This document shows, piece by piece, positions 1 to 4,743 of a stretch of 5,760 nucleotides of DNA (position 1 is the first letter of the stretch; every line of letters starts with the position of its first letter). The notes beneath the pieces were generated by a model. The model saw only the letters and a program-made list of their open reading frames with translations. It ran no database searches and was not told the origin of the DNA. A program made the translations under genes and the position numbers. Source of the DNA: Chloroflexota bacterium (GTDB lineage Bacteria > Chloroflexota > Limnocylindria > Limnocylindrales > CSP1-4); assembly GCA_021785115.1 (NCBI GenBank), contig JAJYGO010000074.1, forward strand, positions 1 to 5,760, given 5' to 3'.

Positions 1-142
1 CGCGCCCGCGCCGGTGCAGCGTGCCGAGGAGGACGGGCGGCTGGCCCGTCAGGCCCTCGAAGTCGACGTAGAGGGCGTCATCGGCCTCGCGCTGCGAGAG
101 GCGCGAGAAGGGCCGCCGGGCCGATCGCCCCCCGTCAGTCAT
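1..142 (-). CDS. 5' end of an unrecognised protein, possible nuclease-like N-terminus (partial)
   Basis: Reading leftward from an ATG at 142-140, an open frame of 47 codons runs off the left edge. The start overlaps the stop of the zinc-ribbon gene by 8 bases (the TGA at 137-135 lies just inside), a layout typical of translational coupling. The protein opens with a basic, disordered-looking stretch and then reads DALYVDFEGLTGQPPVLLG (residues 22-40). A hydrophobic strand ending in Asp-x-Glu (D27, E29) is how the first strand of RNase H-fold DEDD exonucleases begins, so a nuclease is possible, but 47 residues are too few to assign a family. The coherent hydrophobic and proline pattern, together with the overlap, is why I treat it as real. 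Function is unassigned. Confidence 0.5.
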   Translation of the reverse strand, partial: MTDGGRSARRPFSRLSQREADDALYVDFEGLTGQPPVLLGTLHRRGR

Positions 143-527
143 AGTGCGCCACCACCCGGCCGCCGGACCACGCTTCCCGCGTCGAGCGGCAGCCTGGGCA
201 GCGCGACGGGGCGTCGTACCGGAACCGGCCGCCGCACTCGCACGGCTCGAGCGTGGCCTCGGCGAGCGCGTGGTACTCGTCGCGGCCGACCGGCTCGCCC
301 GGGTAGTTGGCCCGGATGTCGCGGTCCATCGCCGCCCGGGCCAGTGCGTATGGCGTCTTGAGGCCCTTCACGAACCGCAGGTGGATGTCGCCCAGGTCCC
401 CGTGCGAGACGGTCGCCGCCTTGCCGCAGCGGTCGCAGTGGAGGCGGTCGAAGAAGAAGCCGCCGCCCTCGCTGACGCGGAAGTCGGTCCCGCAGGCCTC
501 GCAGCGGTACGCGATGACCGATCCCAT
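135..527 (-). CDS. small protein with two zinc-ribbon cysteine sets, function unknown
   Basis: This encodes a 130-residue protein. I chose the ATG at 527-525 because GGGAGG lies a few bases upstream, although the frame stays open to 683. The first cysteine set is C9-x2-C12 with C31-x2-C34. The second is C96-x-C98 with C110-x2-C113 near the C-terminus. Each looks able to hold one zinc ion in a ribbon or knuckle fold. Between them is a charged, mostly helical middle (about residues 48-92). There is no signal peptide or membrane segment, so it is probably cytoplasmic. Zinc ribbons of this sort usually bind nucleic acid or protein partners, but nothing here identifies the partner. The following gene starts inside its last codons, so the two are probably cotranscribed. 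I do not recognise a named family. Confidence 0.8.
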   Translation of the reverse strand: MGSVIAYRCEACGTDFRVSEGGGFFFDRLHCDRCGKAATVSHGDLGDIHLRFVKGLKTPYALARAAMDRDIRANYPGEPVGRDEYHALAEATLEPCECGGRFRYDAPSRCPGCRSTREAWSGGRVVAHYD

Positions 528-815
528 GGTCGCCTCCCGGGCGCTCGCCCTGACCGTCTCTGGGCCTGCTCGGGGGACGTCCAGACCGGCCTCGTTTCTC
601 GGTCTACCGCGGCGAGTCAAGGGGGCGGCAGCGCAGCTGCCTGTGCGCGCGAATCCTGCGTTCGCGTACGGGCGGGTGCGCACGCGCGACCGTGCCGGGA
701 GCGTCGCCGCCCCGATCGAGGAGGTGGGCCTGCCGCTCCTGCTGGCGAGCTGATCAGGTCAGGCGCGAGGGTGACGCCCTGTTACACCACTCGATGGGAC
801 TTGACCGACTCGCCC
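528..815. other. divergent intergenic region with a small inverted repeat
   Basis: This gap of 288 bases separates the minus-strand zinc-ribbon gene from the plus-strand glycosylase-like gene, so it should carry both promoters. I see no convincing promoter pair on either strand. A minus-strand TTGACT (the complement of 615-620) resembles a -35 box but lacks a good -10 at standard spacing. A perfect 6-base inverted repeat (AGACCG at 583-588, CGGTCT at 600-605, 11-base loop) lies about 56 bases upstream of the zinc-ribbon start and could be an operator, or chance in such GC-rich DNA. Frames that stay open here look like by-products of high GC. Confidence 0.35.
533..538 (-). promoter_or_regulatory. 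ribosome binding site of the zinc-ribbon gene
   Basis: On the minus strand GGGAGG precedes the ATG at 527 by about five bases. It is the reason for preferring this start over the longer open frame reaching 683. Confidence 0.6.
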
Positions 816-1250
816 ATGGCATTGCTCATGCAGGGGCGCGGCGGTGCCCTGCGAACAACGCCTGAGGTGTTTCATCCTTACGGTGCCGCGTATCGGTGGG
901 CGAACCTGTACCCGCTCGCCCCCGTGGGCCATTCTGGCAACCCGTCCGGCGCCCTCCGCGAGGCGCAGGACCCGCACGTCGTCGAGCTGCAACGCGCCAA
1001 GCTGGACATGATCGGCGCGAGGACGGTGGTCGCCTTCGTGGGGCCGTACTGGTGGCCGGCGGGGTCGGACCCCTTCTTCGCGCCGCTCCGGCGGGCCGGG
1101 CGCCCGATGTCGTTCGCCGGGGTCATCGACGGCCGGCGCTGGGTGGTCGGCTGGCACCCGAAGGGCGCGAGCCTGCGCGGGCCTGGGCCGATCGTCGATG
1201 CGGAGTTGATCGAGGCTTCCCTCGGCCGGCTCGCCCGGGTGTCCGGCTAG
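816..1250 (+). CDS. uracil-DNA-glycosylase-like protein, short or N-terminally incomplete
   Basis: I annotate 144 codons from the ATG at 816. An in-frame GTG at 771 or an ATG at 828 are alternatives, and none has a clear ribosome binding site. The core reads YRWANLYPLAP (residues 27-36), then GNPSGALREAQ (41-51), a hydrophobic strand TVVAFVGPYWW (70-80), and near the C-terminus VVGWHPKGAS (110-119). An Asn-Leu-Tyr strand followed by GNPS, with a late His-Pro motif, recalls the uracil-DNA glycosylase superfamily, whose members remove damaged or deaminated bases from DNA. The usual first motif of that fold (a Gly-rich loop with the catalytic Asp, Asn or Glu) is not visible upstream in any start choice. 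The gene may therefore be a divergent family member, a remnant, or unrelated. It faces the ubiquitin-like operon tail to tail and shares no transcript with it. Confidence 0.6.
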   Translation: MALLMQGRGGALRTTPEVFHPYGAAYRWANLYPLAPVGHSGNPSGALREAQDPHVVELQRAKLDMIGARTVVAFVGPYWWPAGSDPFFAPLRRAGRPMSFAGVIDGRRWVVGWHPKGASLRGPGPIVDAELIEASLGRLARVSG

Positions 1251-1332
1251 CATTCCATTGGGAAGAGGGGCCAGCCCTGATTCAGACAGCGCCCGTTGGC
1301 CGAGCGTCGCGCCCGAGGACGTCTACCGCCCG

Positions 1333-1354
1333 CGCTCTTGTATCGCCGAGAGCG
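1333..1354 (-). terminator. possible hairpin terminator between convergent genes
   Basis: A perfect 6-base inverted repeat (CGCTCT at 1333-1338, AGAGCG at 1349-1354) with a 10-base loop lies 11-32 bases past the stop of the JAB-E1 gene and about 80 bases past the stop of the facing gene. There is no T-run on the minus strand and only a loose TGTTGT on the plus strand. It is a weak candidate chosen mainly by position. Confidence 0.25.
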
Positions 1355-1364
1355 TGTTGTGCGC

Positions 1365-2861
1365 TCACCACAGGCCCAGCCGGCGCTCGACAGCTCCGGC
1401 GAGCGTTGCGGCTGCCCTGAGCGCCCTGACCCGCGGCCCGCGGCGCGCACGCCTCGCGGTCCTCTCCGTGTCAGCGGCCGGGTGCCGTCCGGTCACATTG
1501 ATGCCCGTGTCGTCACCCTGCCCGGCGAATAGGCCCGCGTACAGGCACTCGGGCTCGCACGGCCGGCTGTCGAGCTCGATCCTGCCGAGTGCGACGACGT
1601 ACCGCTGCGCGCCGAAGTCGGCGACACCACCGGGAGCCACAACGAGCGAGAGGAACTGGAGGACTTCGAGGCTGGCGTCCGCAAGGCCGAACGCGAAGAC
1701 GTTCTCATGACGTCGCGCTGGGTGGTCGTCGGGGAGGCCCTCGATGTAGTCGGGCCGGTCGAGGTAGCCCTCCCTCTCAGCGGACACGAGCCCAGGGTCG
1801 TATTGACCGAGGCACTCGAGGCAGCGCCGGCTCGGCGCCGCCGTGTGGGCGCGCCACTCGGCCCCAAGCATCCTGGCACCCGCGGCCGTGCGCACGACGA
1901 TGCCCCCGTCGATGACCGGGACGAGGTGCGCGTAGGCGATCAGGTTCAGGGCCGCCCGGGCCCAGGGCCGGTCGACGCACGAGAACAGGACGTCACAGTC
2001 GAGGGCTGCCCGGAACCCATCCTCCTCTACCACGCTGGACTCGAACTCCTCCACCCTCAGGATGGCCGAGTGCGCCGCTCGCTGCACCCGCCGGCGCGCC
2101 GCCTCCACCTTGGACCGGGCGAGCGCCACGTCGGCTCGGGTCGCCCCCAGGGTTCTGTCGTGGTTGACCTCCTGCGCGGAGTCGAAGTCGATGAGCCGGA
2201 TACGCTCGACGCCGGTGCGCGCCAGAGCCTCCGCCACCACCGACCCAACGCTGCCGAGGCCCACGATGCCCACCCTGAGCCCAGCGAGGCGAGACTGGGC
2301 GTCGGGTCCCCACGCCGAGACCGTCCGGACGAGGCTTCCGGGCACGGGCAGGGACCCGCGGCGCGGCGAGAACACGGTCAGGCGCTCGCCCACAACCCGC
2401 ACCGAGTCGCAGTCGCGCATCCTGTGCATCCTCACCGCCTCGCGGATCCACACGCGGGCGGAGAGCGCGCCGTCGCCCGCCATCGTCATGCCAAGCAGCG
2501 GCCTGCCGGTGGCCCCGAAGGCGGCTGGGGCGTGTTCCCGCTCGGCGCCTGCGTCGTCCTCGCTCACGCCCTGCCACCCCTCTCCCCGCGGATGCGAGTG
2601 GACGAGCGCCATGCCGGCGCCGGACGAGACCGCCTCGCGCAGCGCACGCGCGAAGTACGCGGGGCTGAACGAGGCGTTGCCGTGCACCGCGCGGTCTCCC
2701 GGCAGCGGGAGGATGAGCCGGGAGATCACGGCCGTCGTCCTGTCGCGCCCGGTGCTCGGGTGCCACAGGGCGAAGGCGACGTCCTCCTGGCCGTCTGCGC
2801 GGAGCAGGTGAGCACGAAGCTCGGAGTACGGCCCGTCGCCGATCGCCGCGCTCCAGGTCAC
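1365..2861 (-). CDS. JAB/JAMM metallopeptidase fused to ThiF/E1-like adenylating enzyme
   Basis: This 498-residue protein has two enzymatic domains. Residues 1-150 form a JAB (MPN) isopeptidase. E26 is a plausible activating Glu, and the zinc motif is H88-S-H90-P...S100-x2-D103, with two more residues between His and Ser than the usual JAMM spacing. Such domains cleave ubiquitin-like proteins from precursors or conjugates. Residues about 185-450 form a ThiF/E1 Rossmann fold: nucleotide loop G201-L-G203-S-V-G206, acidic strand end D225-F-D227, N233 and R236, and C295-V-D297-R as the counterpart of the CTDN segment of MoeB-type enzymes. C347-x2-C350 and C435-x3-C439 look like the zinc-binding pairs. 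The domain should adenylate the C-terminus of the ubiquitin-like protein. An Arg-rich tail follows from about residue 465. The GTG start overlaps the E2 stop by four bases (GTGA), so translation is coupled. No separate catalytic cysteine is evident. Confidence 0.93.
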   Translation of the reverse strand: MTWSAAIGDGPYSELRAHLLRADGQEDVAFALWHPSTGRDRTTAVISRLILPLPGDRAVHGNASFSPAYFARALREAVSSGAGMALVHSHPRGEGWQGVSEDDAGAEREHAPAAFGATGRPLLGMTMAGDGALSARVWIREAVRMHRMRDCDSVRVVGERLTVFSPRRGSLPVPGSLVRTVSAWGPDAQSRLAGLRVGIVGLGSVGSVVAEALARTGVERIRLIDFDSAQEVNHDRTLGATRADVALARSKVEAARRRVQRAAHSAILRVEEFESSVVEEDGFRAALDCDVLFSCVDRPWARAALNLIAYAHLVPVIDGGIVVRTAAGARMLGAEWRAHTAAPSRRCLECLGQYDPGLVSAEREGYLDRPDYIEGLPDDHPARRHENVFAFGLADASLEVLQFLSLVVAPGGVADFGAQRYVVALGRIELDSRPCEPECLYAGLFAGQGDDTGINVTGRHPAADTERTARRARRGPRVRALRAAATLAGAVERRLGLW

Positions 2862-3217
2862 AGCGTCGCGAAGAGCTGGCGGATGAACGCCATGTAGTCC
2901 CGCGCCGTCCGCGTGGTCCTCGCCCAGTTCGGGAATGGCCGGCTCCAGTACTGGAACTCCCCGCCGAAGGGGGAGGCGTGGATGCCGCCGGTCGGGTGCG
3001 AACCGCCCGATGCCAGCGCGAACATGGGCGGGGAGACATGGGGCCCGCTCGGCGGCGACGCGGGGTAGTCCGGCGGCAGCACGAAGCCGAGGGTGATCAG
3101 CTCGCCCAGGCGCGGTCCCACGGGGACCTCGTACGGCATCCGGACCTTGTCCCCGTCAACCGGGACTGCGTCGTGCCCCATTGCGCGGAGCTCGTCGACG
3201 AAGTCTCCTGCTGCCAC
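2858..3217 (-). CDS. E2/UBC-like protein lacking any cysteine
   Basis: This 119-residue protein starts at GTG, one base after the stop of the ubiquitin-like gene, and ends overlapping the JAB-E1 start. It lacks a good ribosome binding site of its own and is probably translated by coupling. The middle reads ITLGFVLPPDYPASPP (residues 41-56), the strand, P-x-x-YP, PP pattern of the E2 ubiquitin-conjugating fold, followed by an equivalent of the active-site region with GGSHPTGGIH (71-80) and then a Trp-rich end (W91-S-R93, W98) and a C-terminal helix. The protein contains no cysteine, so it cannot form the classical E2 thioester. S73, H74 and H80 are the obvious polar residues near the expected active site. 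It may act as a non-catalytic E2 variant, use Ser chemistry, or only present the ubiquitin-like protein to the E1-JAB enzyme. I recall bacterial E2-like groups beside multiubiquitin genes with this WSR...W ending, but cannot confirm membership. Confidence 0.85.
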   Translation of the reverse strand: MAAGDFVDELRAMGHDAVPVDGDKVRMPYEVPVGPRLGELITLGFVLPPDYPASPPSGPHVSPPMFALASGGSHPTGGIHASPFGGEFQYWSRPFPNWARTTRTARDYMAFIRQLFATL

Positions 3218-3218
3218 C

Positions 3219-3461
3219 TCAGGACACCGTCGTCGGGCCGGTGGACACCGACACCAGCTTGAGCCCCTCGTGGATGTGGATCGGCTGGTCGTTCTTGCCC
3301 TCGAGCGAGGTCTGGTGGCGCCCGTCGATCTCGATCAGGTAGTGCGTCGCTGGGTCGAGGCCCGCACGGGCCATGATCTCCGCGGGAGTCAGCTCGTGCT
3401 CGGCGACCTCCAGCCGCTCTCCGTCGACGGTGATCGTGAAGGTGTGGATCGCGCTGGTCAT
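3219..3461 (-). CDS. ubiquitin-like protein, single multiubiquitin-type beta-grasp domain
   Basis: This 80-residue protein starts at the ATG at 3461-3459, chosen for the strong AAGGAGG six bases upstream rather than the longer frame to 3557. The sequence follows the multiubiquitin domain pattern: strand HTFTITVDGERLEV (6-19), helix TPAEIMARAG (25-34), then YLIEID (41-46), a polar loop, and IHIHEGLKLVSVSTG (61-75). The end is TGPTTVS. There is no Gly-Gly, only one Gly (G75) followed by five residues. If the JAB partner trims after G75, the mature tail would end in a single glycine, as an E1 substrate would need. It is the first gene of the three-gene operon and presumably the protein modifier. 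Many relatives carry two or more tandem copies, and this one has one. Confidence 0.9.
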   Translation of the reverse strand: MTSAIHTFTITVDGERLEVAEHELTPAEIMARAGLDPATHYLIEIDGRHQTSLEGKNDQPIHIHEGLKLVSVSTGPTTVS

Positions 3462-3467
3462 GGTCGG

Positions 3468-3474
3468 CCTCCTT
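3468..3474 (-). promoter_or_regulatory. strong ribosome binding site for the ubiquitin-like gene
   Basis: AAGGAGG on the minus strand lies six bases before the ATG at 3461. It is the only strong binding site in the operon. The next two genes start within the stops of their predecessors, so translation of the whole operon may depend on it. Confidence 0.8.
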
Positions 3475-3510
3475 GCCGATACGTCGGCCCGGTCCGGGCC
3501 TGATGGAACG

Positions 3511-3539
3511 AATCTACCCGCCGACCGCGCGCATGTCGA
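3511..3539 (-). promoter_or_regulatory. probable promoter of the ubiquitin-like operon
   Basis: On the minus strand TCGACA (3539-3534) is followed after exactly 17 bases by TAGATT (3516-3511). This resembles a -35 TTGACA with one mismatch and an actinobacterial -10 of the TAnnnT type. Transcription would start near 3504, leaving a leader of about 43 bases that holds the AAGGAGG. The operator-like repeats lie 22 bases or more upstream of the -35. Confidence 0.55.
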
Positions 3540-3560
3540 GTTACAAGACAGATTCATTAG

Positions 3561-3595
3561 GTCCGAAAATCCGACTATGTCGGACTTGCCGACAT
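3561..3595. promoter_or_regulatory. overlapping palindromes, probable operator of the HTH regulator
   Basis: Three perfect inverted repeats share half-sites here. TCCGAC-TAT-GTCGGA spans 3570-3584. ATGTCGG-acttg-CCGACAT spans 3577-3595. GTCCGA (3561-3566) pairs with TCGGAC (3580-3585). The repeated unit TCCGA or TCGGA therefore occurs four times in 35 bases. The block lies 30-64 bases upstream of the regulator's GTG, where its -35 would be, and upstream of the divergent operon promoter. A dimeric XRE-type repressor binding here could control itself and the ubiquitin-like operon. Confidence 0.65.
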
Positions 3596-3618
3596 CCTGC
3601 AGCGGTCGGTGTTAGGCT
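3586..3618 (+). promoter_or_regulatory. probable leaderless promoter of the HTH regulator
   Basis: TAGGCT at 3613-3618 fits the actinobacterial -10 form TAnnnT and ends six bases before the GTG at 3625, so transcription should begin at or next to the start codon. TTGCCG at 3586-3591 could be the -35, but at 21 bases the spacer is long. There is no ribosome binding site, which supports a leaderless message. The upstream half overlaps the operator repeats. Confidence 0.5.
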
Positions 3619-3624
3619 TGCTAC

Positions 3625-3975
3625 GTGCGACCGGCCGAGAAGAGCTTCTACGCGGCCCTCGGGGCCCGGGTCCGCCGGGCGCGCGAGGGCACAAATCGCT
3701 CGCAGGCCCTGCTTGCCGAGCTAGTCGGCGTGCCGCGGACGTCGCTCATCCTCATGGAGCGCGGAGACCAGCGGATCGGCGTGTACGTGCTCTCGAGGAT
3801 GGCGGCTGTCCTGGAGATCCCAGTCGCTGAGCTGCTCGCCGATGAGGAGCACGGGGACGCGCCTGTCCCGGACGCCGCCCGGGTGCCGGGTATGCCGGCC
3901 GACGCTTCCGCAGCCGTTCGCGCGTTCGTCTCCAACGTCCGGCAGGCGGCAGTGACCCAGAAGAGGAGGGTGTAG
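3625..3975 (+). CDS. XRE-type helix-turn-helix regulator, CapH-like repressor candidate
   Basis: This 116-residue protein begins at GTG. Residues 8-71 form an XRE/Cro-C1 DNA-binding domain: helix ALGARVRRAREG, then SQALLAELVGVPRTSLILMERG (26-47) with the recognition helix around residues 37-45, and the capping helices VYVLSRMAAVLEIPVAELL. A Pro- and Asp-rich linker (about 72-95) leads to a short helical tail (DASAAVRAFVSNVRQAAV), which may serve dimerisation. The next gene, an M78 protease, starts immediately at its stop (TAG then ATG), so the two form one operon. In CBASS-linked CapH-CapP pairs, and in ImmR-ImmA of mobile elements, the protease cleaves the repressor on a DNA-damage or cell signal. 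The exposed linker here would be a natural cleavage zone. It probably binds the repeats at 3561-3595 and represses both divergent units (inference). Confidence 0.9.
   Translation: MRPAEKSFYAALGARVRRAREGTNRSQALLAELVGVPRTSLILMERGDQRIGVYVLSRMAAVLEIPVAELLADEEHGDAPVPDAARVPGMPADASAAVRAFVSNVRQAAVTQKRRV
3963..3970 (+). promoter_or_regulatory. ribosome binding site of the M78 protease gene
   Basis: GAGGAGGG inside the last codons of the regulator gene lies five bases before the ATG at 3976. It gives the protease its own strong initiation, in contrast to the leaderless regulator upstream. Confidence 0.75.
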
Positions 3976-4521
3976 ATGAGCGTGCCGCGGGCCCGCATCA
4001 AGGCGGAGGTCCAGAGGCTGCTCGCACTGCCCGGGGGGTCTGCCCGCCCGGTCCCTGTCGAGGACCTCGCGTGGCTCGACGGAATCGCCGTCGTCCTCCA
4101 GCCGATGGAGGACGACGAGGACATCTCGGGCTTCTACATGCGAAACGGCGATGAGCGTGTGATCGGCGTCAACGCGAGCCACGCGCCCGTGCGGCAGCGC
4201 TTCACGATCGCGCACGAGCTGGGCCACGCTCTGCTGGAGCGCCGGGACGGGGTGCACATCGACAGTGCCTTCAAGCTCCGGGACGCAACGAGCTCCCAGG
4301 CGGTGGACCCGGAGGAGATCGCCGCGAACGCCTTCGCGGCCGAGCTCCTGATGCCGGAGGACGACGTGCGGGCGGCGGTCTCCGGCGGGATCGACATGAT
4401 GGACGACGAGGGGGTGCGGCAGATCCGCGACCTCGCCCGTGGCTTCGGAGTGAGCCAGCAGGCGCTGATGTACCGGCTCGTCAACCTCGGTCTGGCCTTC
4501 GACGGCAAGGCGGTGTTCTAG
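3976..4521 (+). CDS. ImmA/IrrE family (M78) zinc metalloprotease, CapP-like
   Basis: This 181-residue protein has the zinc protease motif FTIAHELGHALLE (residues 77-89): H80, E81 and H84, with E81 as the catalytic base. The third ligand is probably E114 in E-I-A-A-N-A-F-A-A-E-LLMP (114-126), the hallmark ExxAN-FA-LLMP segment of the ImmA/IrrE family. Upstream, GFYMRNGDERVIGVNAS (52-68) is the usual substrate-channel strand pair. The C-terminal helices (145-172, including GVSQQALMYRLVNLGL) match the helix-turn-helix-like end common in the family. There is no signal peptide or membrane segment, so it is cytosolic. Family members cleave a partner HTH repressor to switch on prophage, integrative-element or CBASS genes. 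The partner is almost certainly the regulator directly upstream, with which it is cotranscribed. The zinc site looks complete. Confidence 0.93.
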   Translation: MSVPRARIKAEVQRLLALPGGSARPVPVEDLAWLDGIAVVLQPMEDDEDISGFYMRNGDERVIGVNASHAPVRQRFTIAHELGHALLERRDGVHIDSAFKLRDATSSQAVDPEEIAANAFAAELLMPEDDVRAAVSGGIDMMDDEGVRQIRDLARGFGVSQQALMYRLVNLGLAFDGKAVF

Positions 4522-4562
4522 CCGCACACGCCGCCTTCCGATCTGCCCCTGAGCACTCCGGC

Positions 4563-4574
4563 TTCTCAAGAGAA
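4563..4574. repeat. short palindrome TTCTC-AA-GAGAA after the protease gene
   Basis: A perfect 5-base inverted repeat with a 2-base centre lies 42 bases past the protease stop. It is AT-richer than its surroundings, and CCG (4558-4560 region) and CGG flank it loosely. It could be an operator half-site pair. It is too short and T-poor to be a good terminator. Confidence 0.25.
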
Positions 4575-4705
4575 TCGCGGTTCCTGTGCGGACAGACGCG
4601 AAAGACATCAATGCGCCGGCGTGGGCGCCAGGTGGTCAGATTAAGCCCAGCGTGGCCGTCGATCCAACCGTCTTCGGCTCGCACGACTCGGGAGGGCCGC
4701 TCCGC

Positions 4706-4722
4706 TGCCACTCTAGGTGGCA
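4706..4722. repeat. inverted repeat just upstream of the helicase gene
   Basis: TGCCAC (4706-4711) and GTGGCA (4717-4722) are perfect 6-base arms around TCTAG. The repeat ends 10 bases before the likely -10 (TATGGT) of the helicase gene, so it covers the place where a -35 would be. Operator or protein-binding site is a reasonable guess. It shares no sequence with the operator at 3561-3595. Confidence 0.4.
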
Positions 4723-4732
4723 CGGCACGCGC

Positions 4733-4738
4733 TATGGT
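4733..4738 (+). promoter_or_regulatory. possible -10 box of the helicase gene
   Basis: TATGGT fits TAnnnT and ends five bases before the GTG at 4744, the same geometry as the regulator promoter at 3613-3625. No clear -35 is visible. It supports, but does not prove, a leaderless start at 4744. Confidence 0.35.
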
Positions 4739-4743
4739 TGGCA

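Noticed and set aside
528..683. N-terminal extension of the zinc-ribbon gene to 683
   Set aside because: The ATG at 527 has a proper ribosome binding site, and the extra 52 residues look like translated intergenic DNA.
144..815. The plus-strand frame extending the glycosylase-like gene leftward to 144
   Set aside because: This part is antisense to the zinc-ribbon gene and shows no domain-like sequence. A real start at 771-828 is more likely.
1270..1282. AGGG-GCCAG-CCCT as a terminator for the glycosylase-like gene
   Set aside because: The stem is only four pairs with no T-run, so it is not distinguishable from chance at this GC content.
1707..2897. A 396-codon plus-strand open frame across the JAB-E1 gene
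   Set aside because: It lies antisense to a gene with clear JAMM and ThiF motifs, its own translation is rich in Arg, Pro, His and Gly without any domain, and it reflects third-position GC bias.
1993..3039. A 348-codon minus-strand frame overlapping the E2 and JAB-E1 genes
   Set aside because: It is a different frame of the same strand with low-complexity Arg/Gly/Pro content and no motif. The real frames carry the domains and abut one another neatly.
3721..4611. A 296-codon minus-strand frame over the regulator and protease
   Set aside because: It is antisense to two well-supported genes, and its protein is compositionally odd with no recognisable fold.
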